NCBI GenBank assembly: GCA_963942565.1
Contig: OZ012690.1
Span: forward strand, 21,342,931-21,406,930
Reading direction: 5' to 3'
DNA from: Maea johnstoni
Taxonomy: Eukaryota; Annelida; Polychaeta; Spionida; Magelonidae
DNA: 64,000 nt
Shown here: piece after piece, positions 27,701-37,500 of the stretch
Numbering within the stretch: position 1 is the stretch's first letter
How the letters are laid out: every line of letters starts with the position of its first letter
Notes under the pieces: generated by a model
What the model was told of the DNA's origin: nothing
Seen by the model: the letters and a program-made list of their open reading frames with translations, nothing else
Databases searched by the model: none
Translations under genes and position numbers: made by a program

Positions 27701-30700
27701 TGTCATCACTAGCCAGTTGTGACTTGTGGAGGAAACCAGAGTTTCTGGTGAAAACAACCACCAACTAACTTTGAATCACACTATCAACTGTCTCAAATGG
27801 CCAGTCCAAAATTTGAACCCAGGCAGTGGTTGGACATGGCAATAAAAAAAAAGAATATATGTAAGTCCACAAATGTAACTGATATCATTTATTTATCACA
27901 CTATTGCTTAGAGGCAGAACATTTGATATCCTTAGGAGGGGGGGGGGGGCTATCAATCTTTAAGAAAAAAAAATTGCCCCGATGATCAAGATATTGAAAT
28001 ATACTGGCTTTGATAGTTAATCAAGAAAATATTCTGGCCTTGCCAGAAGATAAAAAAATATCTGGCCCGCCAAGAGAGATACCCCACCCACTCAGAATAT
28101 CAACCCATGATACATATACCACAAGCCAGGCAATGCCACCAAACTGTCCATTGTTAATCTCAGTGCACTTCCCTTAGTTTTCACCTTTCATCATATCATG
28201 AAATGTCCTATACTGAAGAAAACTGAATTGTAGTATATGTTCAATGTCGCCGAGAACCCGAAGTTTCTATGTATGCATATATTTCAAAATTTGATCACCT
28301 GCATTGAATTTAGTAGGAATCTATTCAGTGTTGCAGATGGAACTTTTATACTGTCTCATAGCAAGTGGAGACGGGGAAGGATTTATTACATTAAACGATT
28401 CTGAGAGAGAAAAAGATGTTACATACGGTAACTTGAAGATAGTCATTTGGAAGACTCACATAAGACTGCTTTTGTAGATAAATGATAAGTACAATGATCC
28501 TCACAGACTTTATAATGACCAGAAAATTTTAAAGCCTTCAGAGTCCATCCAGTTCTAACTTCCTATATTATGGAGTAATCTAGCTATTAAATCTGATTTT
28601 TCTGGATATCTTTCTGGTCAATTCTGTAATGTATAGGAATTGAGTATAATTTTTTTCCTATACTATTTAATACCATTGCTGCATCCAAAAGCTTGACAGT
28701 TAGTGATACCACCATACGTGTGCTCAAGTTTTCAGCTGTCCACTAAGCACCAGCCATATCTGTCCAGTGATTGCTTTAGCTAAGGGCCTTGGATAGCGTA
28801 ACATTTGAGCACAACTCTGCTTCTTATATGGATACGCAGCATAATAGTTTACCAGATTTAGCAATGAAGCTTCCTTTAGATCATTGAGCATCACCTTTAA
28901 GCTTCTGTATTCTCAGAGGTAGATGATTTCAGTCGCCAACTGGCCAGGTTCTAATTACTTCCTGTACAAATCAAGGATGTTGTTATACCCCCAGCCAATG
29001 AGAATTCTGTTTTTCCTCTACAACTCCCTTTCATTAACACCCCAGAATGTTCATTATGGGGAGTGAGGATATGGTTTGAGGGAAATTGAATCTACTCTGA
29101 TTGACTGAAGGGGTGGCTACAGGATTAGGGGCGTAGAGGTGAATGAATACTGATTGCATTTACAGACAGAATATGTGTTGTAGGCAGTGTTAATAATAAT
29201 ATCAATAATGATAATAATAATAACAATATTATTAAATATTTGATATAGCGCCCTTTCACCTCCTAAGTTCAAAAGGGCTTCATGAAGAATAGTCAGCGGA
29301 CATGTTTATGGCCTATATATTCAAATAAACTCCTTTCGAAATAGTATGTTTTCAGCTGTCTTGAATTTTTGAACAATATCAGCAGCCTTGATGTTGTTCG
29401 GGAGCTCATTACAAAGGTGTGGTTCATAAGCACAGAAGACTCTGGAAACCTTTTCAGATTAGTGTGTGGTACCTGTAATAAGTTCTTTGTGTTTGACTAG
29501 CGATTCCCTCAAGTATAGAGGGGCACTTCCTGGCATACATTTGAAAGTCAAAAGCAGAATCTTGAACTCGATCCTTTTCCTGATGGGCAGCCAGTGAAGA
29601 TCTTTCAGAAATGGTGTTATGTGATCATAATGTTATTGGACATTTTGGCCATAACACATTGCTTATGACTGGGAATCTATTTCTTTTGCCTGGCTTGGCC
29701 TAGCTAGTCACATGTAGTTCACTAATTGGTAAACAAGTATTTATGGGCATCACTTATGGTAAGTCTACTTAAACTGCAACCTACTTTTTAGAGCTAGCTT
29801 AGTGCTAAAATAAAGGAAGCAGATATTAATAAGTGCTAATGACAAACAGTCATTTGTTATGTCTGACCAGGAAATATCAAGCCATACAATTAAAATAATG
29901 AATGTAGTTGCATGAGAAGAGTTGAATAATTGAAGCAAGGGACGTGGCACCAATATCATTTTTATCCAAATATCATTTTCATCCAAGAAAAGTATGGCAA
30001 CACAGATGACAGCTTGTGAGGGTTAACATATCTAGAGAAGTTGTTTGTATCTGGAGTGTATGGGAGTGAGTGCATAGAATGGACACACTAAAACTGATCT
30101 CATAATATTATGGCAGAGGGGTATCTTCTAGCAAATTTTTCATAAGGCTAATACTTAAAACCAATAAACTTATTATATATGTCAAAGGGTTAATAAATGG
30201 AATTTCTTATTTTGTTTCAAGAACAGCATAAGTTTAAGTAAATACTTATTGATTGAGATCTATTGATATTTACATGCTTATTTCATTTTGAAATGTGCTG
30301 GCAAGGTACAAAGGTCAGTAGAACCTTCGATAAAGAAAAGAATGGATATGTAGCGAGAGATTACTGTATGCACTATAGTGAGATGCTGGACTCATGCCAG
30401 GAGTCACTGACTGGCAGCAGCGCGAGGTCATGTGGGAACAAGGACCAATCAGGCCTCTCGTATCGATTATATTACAGAGAAACCTGATCTCCACCATCAG
30501 CTGGACACCAATTGAGGGCTATTAGGGTGTTAATAGTTGATGCTGTTTGAGGCTAGCATGTTCAGGTTGGCAGGCTGGTTTCGAATCCACTTGTGTTTGG
30601 TCATCTAAGGTAGAACACTCAACAATGACTGTATTCATTGGGGATTATAAACACGATTTGACAGTGATAAGGTGCGTTTAGATGTAGGGGCTTAGCCGCC

Positions 30701-32757
30701 TATGCGTCCAGCGTTTCATTTGGACACCCATTTTATTTCGGAATTTGCTGATGATGACTTTTCTTAGAAGATAGAACATGTAGAAGCTGTGCTGTAGTGT
30801 CACTTTTATGAGACACACAAAGCAAAATCTGTAAATATTTAGGGTTTATTTCATTAGCAGTATGTACTTTGTACCACACTTTGGACACACAAAAGTCTAT
30901 GAAACCTCTATTTAGACACCCTGTTTCCAAAAATTGGCTAAGACCATGGTTAGGTGTTTGGTGATAGGTTTGTCTTTCCTATGTAGAGGAGTTGACCAAG
31001 CCAGCTATATATGGTGTCCCTAGAAGTGATTGCTAATTCTGCTTAAACCAAGGCATTAAAGAGCATCTATCATAAACTGGTTACAAGGAAGCACCATCAT
31101 AGCAAGATCTTATAGATGAAGATTCGGGTGGAATTGAAGTCACCAGAGCTTGCATGTGACTTGGGCTACTTGGTTGGAGCAGAAGGGCACTCTAATATAC
31201 CCTGCATGCAGGCAATATGGGAGCTTTATATTCAAGAACCTGGCTCGTATTGACACAAGTACAGCGTTGATTACACTGCAGACATGTTAATCAGCTGGGT
31301 TCTCCGCCGTAGAAGACGCTTGTGCACTGGGCCTAATGGTAATTGGCCCCGATAGCGACTTCCCTGTGTGTATCCTCTCTGGGAAGATGAAGGGCTTGGG
31401 TACCATAGGGAACAGCCTTACTAACTTCTAAAAAAGTACTTCTTTATTTAATCTACAAAAATAAAAAAGACATTATTTAAACAACAATCAGGCAAGCATT
31501 AAAATAGAAACATTTACACACAATACTGCATTTATATATATACTGAGTAAGGTAGACTATGACACAAAGTCTCTATAATAAATTGATTGATGGAATTGGA
31601 AAATCTGTGTACCGTTTTTGGTATTCCTATCCATTTTTTATGCTATGGTAGTTAAATACAGTTGTAACTAGGCAAGAGGTAGCCACTATCTATTAGCTGT
31701 AACTTAGTATTCAATAAGAAAAGTTTCATTTGATGTACCGGCATTGAACATGGCTTGTAACTTTGCAATTAATTTTGGCTGACATTACTACCATTACATT
31801 TTGTTTTATTACAACAATTCAAGTCTCTCCACTCGGCACATGGGAGAGCTTGACATGCCGCCGCTCGCTTGTAGTGCCAAGTCTGGCCACGATTGCATAA
31901 TGAATTATGAATATTAGTTATTCATTTATGAATATTCAATATTAACTATGAATATTCAAAAATGTCCTTTTTGTCCACTTTTACTTGCCATATTGTTCAC
32001 CAAATACCATCAAAATCAAATAATGAGTGCTCCCTTGGAAGTGGTTAAGGGAAACAGATAACGAGTTTGCACAAAAATAGGCGATAAAAAATTTTTTTTT
32101 GCTGTTTTGGAAAACGGTGGAGAAAAAGAATTCAAAATTTTTTTCTGCTGTTTTTGGAAAAACGGTGGAGAAAAAAAATTGCATTTTAAAAAAAAAATGC
32201 ATTTTTTTTTTCACACCCGCACCATGGTACGTACCAGAATTGAGGTCGTAAAATACAAGATGACCCACATTCTGAGCAAAGACTTAACTTCGCGGTGCCG
32301 GGAATCGTGGACACGGATGACGTTATTATCCAAGATGGTCCGTGACGCGAAGTGAGACTGGCGCTAGTCTATGCGCGCGAGTACGACAATGGCTACTTTT
32401 CATCCCCAGTGATGTGAACGGTAGAATCAGACAAACATACGTGTATTGTGGCGTCCCACAAAAGATAACAAAAGGCAAGTGAATACATCAACAGGGGTCA
32501 ATAAAATTGAAAACTTTTGAGAAAGTAAGTGAGATGAACGTTCGTCTCATTTTTACAACAGACGCCCATCAACAACTTTTGACGGTTTGGAGAGAATGAC
32601 GGTTTGGCGAATACATGCTCTAAATCATGACAGTTCATTCAATATCATGTGAATGTAATCATTTATTGTGAGATACTTACCATTTCGGCGTTTTAATCTG
32701 CCAAGTTAAGTCTAGACTTTGAATCCATCGCAATACTTCACGCGGTAATCCTGACAT
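21730..32757 (-). CDS. SPATA4: SPATA4 homologue (CH-domain protein of sperm/cilia), complete
   Basis: Six exons on the minus strand: 32681-32757, 24765-24894, 24208-24326, 23338-23500, 22876-23056 and 21730-21842; 783 nt, 260 residues plus stop. The N-terminal half is a calponin-homology domain of the CLAMP/SPEF type: REVLRWIQSLDL, then DLTNGFLVAEIF, NNGTSLDSKMLNW and DGTIHCKEGA, matching human SPATA4 (RSVLRWLQGLDL, DFSNGFLIAEIF, ENGTSLKVKLDNW, HGTIHCKAG). The next block DFTDRAYQDKLPLHARST matches human DFTDYSYQMRLPLVSRST, and DRFDIKPTLGE matches WFDVKPTVGE. The human protein is about 305 residues; this one has a shorter tail. Family members bind microtubules and SPATA4 is testis-enriched in vertebrates; a ciliary or sperm role is inferred. 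Intron 1 is about 7.8 kb and mostly mobile-element sequence. The start is the ATG directly before GLPREV. Confidence 0.93.
21915..22125 (+). mobile_element. TTAA-type MITE family B, complete copy
   Basis: TTAACCCTTATGCTGCTGG ... ATTCGAAGGGTTAA. Lies in the last intron of SPATA4. Confidence 0.9.
22380..22800 (+). mobile_element. LINE fragment (C-terminal region of an L1-like ORF2), decayed
   Basis: One frame reads ETVDDSNEHMLIYYEFIQ then RLWREVEEWI, the pattern of the zinc-ribbon end of L1-clade ORF2 proteins (usually C-x-E-x-E-T-x-E-H-L-F-W...W). It is interrupted by stops and short. It sits in the SPATA4 intron before exon 6. Confidence 0.45.
23143..23296. repeat. Fused fragments of MITE families H and B
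   Basis: 23143-23190 resembles a family H terminus (ACCATATTTCTCCGTTTAACT). 23207-23296 matches the middle of family B (GAAACCCTGGCACATGGGTA). Confidence 0.6.
24478..24620 (+). repeat. MITE family C fragment
   Basis: GGATTTGAAACTGAGTGTCC and a following purine/AT-rich body match the first third of family C. SPATA4 intron 2. Confidence 0.55.
24911..25250 (-). repeat. 121-bp tandem duplication involving MITE family B
   Basis: ATTGTAATCAACAACAGAAA recurs at 24911 and 25032 with nearly identical following sequence. Each unit holds 31 bp of intron next to the SPATA4 exon 2 acceptor and the start of a family B element (TTAACACTTCGATTGCGGAG); the MITE body continues to about 25250. Confidence 0.85.
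26859..26877. repeat. G19 homopolymer
   Basis: Nineteen consecutive G. A shorter run of about 12 G lies at 27938-27949. Confidence 0.95.
29215..29640 (-). mobile_element. CR1/L2-type LINE 3' end, decayed
   Basis: On the minus strand the translation contains FLKDLHWLPIRKRIEFKILL, LTFKCMPGSAPLYL and CNELPNNIKAADIVQKFK, the hallmark C-terminus of CR1/L2/RTE-like reverse transcriptases (DLHWLPIxxRIxFKILLLTFK...). It ends with GCGCTATAT and a TAATAAT-rich tail (plus-strand 29200-29250). Same family as 13480-13640; 63363-63560 carries the same domain. Confidence 0.8.
30690..30955 (-). mobile_element. MITE family C, inverted copy
   Basis: GGCTTAGCCGCCTATGCGTC at the left and CCAAAAATTGGCTAAGACCA at the right give the family termini in reverse. 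The body is diverged. Confidence 0.6.
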
Positions 32758-34531
32758 AATGAAAAGGGGTGGCTGGAAAGAGAAAAGTTATGCCTTTCTC
32801 TGGATCTCTAGTGCAGTTGAGTGGGCTGTGGGGCTGGATTTGTTTGTTGGCGACCGTGATCAACGGAGTGAATATTTACGTAGTGTGCCATTGGTTGAAA
32901 TAAATTATATAAATGATAGAACGTCTATCCTGTCAATGTAAAAAATATTCGAAGTATATAAATTTTTATTTTCATAATTTACTCGATCTGATGGATTTGT
33001 TTATTTGAGAAAAAAGCGCGTTATTTACACTGACTTCCGGGTATATTTGTAGACTGGTGCCAGTCCTCCAAGCTACTGCGTGTGCACTTTAGTCGAATCC
33101 GCGACGTGATTTTAGACTGGCGCTAGTCTAATATGTTTGAAGGCGAGCGTAAGTAAACTCTAACCATTGAATTAAGATTTTTCACCATTTTGAGATCGTG
33201 ATACAACACTAAATGACATGCTTCCTCTTGAAATTTTGAAATGCAGTTCATTGTGTATCACCTCATGGCTCAGGGTAGAGTGATGTGTTTAGAAGTTGGG
33301 TGTAAAAGAAAGTATACCAATTATCGCTCAAAAACAAATGAAAACAAAACAACTGAAATTCTTCTGCCGCTCTGGTGCTTCATAATTTGCTGGAGATAGA
33401 TTAAAAGTGTGTCAAAGTAGCGAATTTGCCTCCCTCCTTGCCACTTGCAGTGGACAGTTCTTCATTCATCATAGGAATTCATCATCATCATGGAAAATAG
33501 AACAAATTCAGGCGATTACGCCCCATATGCGATTACGCCCCCATCGATTACGCCTCACTTTTCAAGTGCATGCCTGTTTAGATAATCCTTTTGCGCACAT
33601 GTCTTAATCCCTGAATCAGCTGGGTCGCATAGTTACTTGATCGTAGGTCAAAATCTCCGAAATCCGTCTAATGATAAATGACATCACTTAAAACCAATAC
33701 AAAACTTTTTTATCACTTTCCACACTCGTATACACGGACACTAAGCCTAATTGATTTCCAATAAATAGGGCCCTTTTAAGCATCGGCCTTTCTGCGAAAG
33801 GCGATTTTGTGAACGGCGATTTCGGAATCGGCGATTTTGACCTATACCAGTTACTTGACCTCTCTGTTAGTCCAATCCCAGTCATTTAGCTGATCTCTGT
33901 TCTATCGTCGTCACACTAGCAAGTATTTCTAATGACTATTTACAATGTTGCAACGTCGGGTCTACAAGAATCAGCTGAGATCCAAGTTTACAATAATTCG
34001 CTAGTGGCGGAACGTGACCAGTTTCTTAAGCCTGGTGTCAATCCGACACAATACACTTTCATTCATGCACGTTCATTCATGCATTTCAGCCAATAGTGGC
34101 AGGTTTGTTATTGTACGGTATATGACGTCATTGTCGACCAATCAAATTGATTGTTACTCAAACTACTACCGGAAGTGGCCCGCACGTTGCCTCACATTAC
34201 TTAAACTACATACCAAACCAGAAGCTGTCCGCGCGTGGCATCATCAAAACTTATGGGGTCCCTATATGGATTTCTAGGTTAGCTTTCCTTTGTCACAAAC
34301 ATTATTGTGAGCTTCGCTTAGGCCTTCGGCCTTTGCGAGCTCCACTCGCTATTATGGATCCAATTGTGCAGTGCAAGTGAAATGCTACTTTTTATGTTGG
34401 CGATGATGATGCAGTACTATATTATTATGGGACAAATAGGTTACTTGTAAGTGAAATTCCAGTACTATATCTGATGATGGTCTTTTCTCCACATTTCCAC
34501 AGGTGACTGAAGCTGCTAATAGGTAGCAATA
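32758..34531. promoter_or_regulatory. Divergent SPATA4/MITD1 intergenic (promoter) region
   Basis: About 1.8 kb between the two start codons, transcribed outwards on both sides. It has more CpG than its surroundings, including a CCGGAAGT ETS-type site near 34169 next to GGCCCGCACG, two near-palindromes AGACTGG(C/T)GC(T/C)AGTC at 33051 and 33114 (a third lies at 32355), and a CGATTACGCC triplet at 33513-33554. A pyrimidine-rich acceptor at 34501-34502 suggests that MITD1 has a 5' UTR intron. No clear gene. Confidence 0.5.
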
Positions 34532-37500
34532 ATGGCTGACAAAATAGCAGGTGTAGAGGCTTCTGCTATTGGCCTATTAAAACAAGCCATTCAGATGGAT
34601 TCAGAAAAGAAATTCACTGAAGCCATTGTCTGCTACCAGGAAGGAATCCAGCTCTTACTCACTGTTCTCAAAGGTATGATGATACAGATTATACATTACT
34701 TTTTGCTCTCTCATATGTCACAATACTGTTTTGGTTTCTACATGTATGTGGTTGACAGGGTCTTAGCCAGGATTTAGAAACTGGGTGCCTAAAATTGGCA
34801 ATTGAAAAACTTTTGGGTGTCCAAATTTTTGAGGGGGACCACAATACACTCAGATTTCAACTATAAACATGTATGAATTTATCAAAATAAGGCATGATAT
34901 CCTTATACAATGTCATAGGATAATGGAGATGAATAAATTGATTATATGCTTGAGATTGACATTTTAAGAAATTCCTCACCAAAGAAATTGGGTGTCCTGA
35001 GGGGTGCTTTTTTAAGGGTTTGGTTGTCCAAAAAGACACCCAGACGCCCTGCTGGCTAAGACCATGGTGGTTGATCTCAGTTGTATGTAGTACTGACGTA
35101 AAATTTGGAAGTGAGATGGTATTTCTCAATAAAACTTTTCACTGATTCAGAAGATAGGTTTCATCATATAACCTATTATCCTCAGGCACCAACATAAGTT
35201 TCAGTACCAACTCACCATGTCGGGCAAGTAGTAAATGATTTTTACTTGCCCAATATATTTTTTGGCTAAACTATGTTATAACATAACATAGAATGGCATG
35301 TATTATATAACATGGATTTAATGCTTTGGAAACCTAATTTAATCATTTTTCTTTTTAATTATGTTGCATTGTTTACATGTTTCTTGGTATTTGTGCCATT
35401 TTCTATAGCAGTAGTGTTCAGAAAATCATCTTGCCCATTCAGGTGAGTGCAAACTAGAATGTACTTTCCCAAAAGCCCTTTTTTCTCAAAAATTCACATG
35501 CTAGGGCGAGCAGGCAAGTACAGTAGATGAACCAAAGCAGCAGAAAATGACTCTGTGCAGTAAAATTATGGTTAATCTGAATAATTAATTGGAAATAGTG
35601 ACTCAAATTTGTTTAGATGTCAGATGGCATTTCTCTCTAAAACTTCACACAGAATCAGAAGTTAGATTGTCGTATCACTTTACACAGGTGAACTTGGATA
35701 TGACGGACTCAATGGGACCAAGAAAATTGGTCCGTCATATGCAAAATCCGTCATATACATATGACGAATACTAGATATGCATTGGACTGGGATCAAGCAT
35801 ATTGTACGTCTTATGCGAAAATCCGTCGTACAGTGGTCCGTCATATCCAAGATTCCAAGTTCACCTGTACATTCTATTATGATTTTTTTCTAGGTACAAC
35901 AGATGAAGCCAAGCGTCAGAGAATACGTGAGAAGGCAAAGGAGTACATGGACAGAGCAGAAAAATTAAAAGAGGCCATTGAGGTAGAAAAACAAAGTAAG
36001 CGTAGAGCTGATATCTCTTTCTTAGTAGATATCTTGAACTCATACCTTGAAGTAACTTATAAACAAAATTTTAACCCTGCTGCTCATTATGAGGTTTGTC
36101 AAAGGAAAAAAACTGTCTCCTGGGGGGTCCCACCATGGTGAAATTCAGCGCATTGTTCAAATATGGATATCACTTGCTGTTTGGCAAGTCAAATTGTTCT
36201 TGGGTAAGTAGAAGTCTAACCCCCAACAAAGTAAGTTGAAATTACAAAACTTTTTTTTATAAATGCATAATTAATTATATGATGTGTGTAAATAACGTTG
36301 ATTTACAGTATATTACAGAGGTTTATGGAATTTAAAATTATAAAATTTCACCCTCAATGTTTAACCAAGATTAAAATTTCAGCTGGCTAGTGTGAATTCT
36401 TGTCAAGCAAGTACATTTCTTATATCAACTTGCCTAGCTTGTCAGGTTGATTGTGAGGTGTAGCTGGTCCCTGTTGTTACTGCCTAGCATCTATCACTAC
36501 CTAATCATGGTATATTTTCATTTTCCTCATTATAGATCTACCGTAAATTCTCAGAAATTTAGAGCACCATAGGAATTTGGGCCACTATAATCATTTTGCA
36601 AAATGATAAATGGGAAATCTGGGCAACGCTCCATCGCCAATTGCCATTTCACAAAATATATACCTAGCTGTAAATCTTGCTGAGGCATCATCAATGTGTT
36701 TCCAGAAAACATAGGCCACCCTGAACCCATAACAAACCATTATTAATCAAAAATCTCCCAAATTGCTGAGAATTTACAGTACTTTGCTAAATAATCCATT
36801 TGGGTGTGTATGTGCTTGAAATACCGTAATTTCGCGTGTATAAGACGCACCCGTATATAAGACGCACCCCTTGCTTAACCCTTTGAAATTATGTATAGAC
36901 CCTAGCTTTGTGTATAGTGCGCACCCCCTTTTCGGATATATTGTTGAAAATGAACTAGTCATGATTAAAGCTAGAAAGCCATAAAAAGCACTTCAAAATG
37001 AGTGAAATGTGACATCAATATGCGACATCAACATGACAGACAGTGCTTATCACTCTTTGTCTGTGCGTAATGCCCATATAGACTAATAGTCCTAGGGGTG
37101 ATATTGATTGTAATCAATGCATTCCGACGGGGAGTGGTTCGGTAACTACAATTCGTAAATGCCGTGGCAAACATCGATGGGCACAGTCCTGGCAGCGTTA
37201 TAATTGTAATTAGACGATCCCCGAGTGGCCTGGGGACTCGATGTAAAACACCCTAGATCCCTAGCTTCGTGTATAAGACGCATCCCCACTTTGAGTGTGA
37301 AAGTTTGTGTAAAAAAGTGTGTCTTATACACGCGAAATTACGGTACTGAATCTAACATAAGTGTGGCCCTTGATATATATATTTGTATTTTATTATGAAA
37401 ATCTTTCAGGTGGAAAATACCATGAACAGATGCAAATAGCTAATGGTGCAACAGGATTCAGTTATGAAAAAATATTTGGTCGGCTTTTAGAGGAGCCACT

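Larger units (their letters stand above)
25889..32621. mobile_element. Putative 6.7-kb TIR-bounded element in SPATA4 intron 1
   Basis: AGAGCATGTATTCGCCAAAC at 25889 has its exact reverse complement ending at 32621, and the match runs on into CGTCATT. The word CCAAACCGTCATT recurs at about 26103 and 26307 on the left and again, inverted, at 32580 on the right, as subterminal repeats do. The interior holds a LINE tail (29215-29640), a family C fragment (30690-30955), G runs and poly-A/T, and no long reading frame. I could not align a target-site duplication. It may be an old large DNA transposon filled with later insertions, or two related small elements. Confidence 0.45.

Noticed and set aside
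30263-30487. 74-residue frame MIFTCLFHFEMCWQGTK...
   Set aside because: No recognisable family, no splice context, and it lies inside repeat-rich SPATA4 intron 1.
32107-32355. Lys/Phe-rich frame
   Set aside because: Poly-A/poly-T tracts with a local duplication; no splice or homology support.
33513-33840. CGATTACGCC triplet and GGCGATTT words as an operator array
   Set aside because: Short, irregularly spaced and in two different forms; likely simple sequence drift in the intergenic region.
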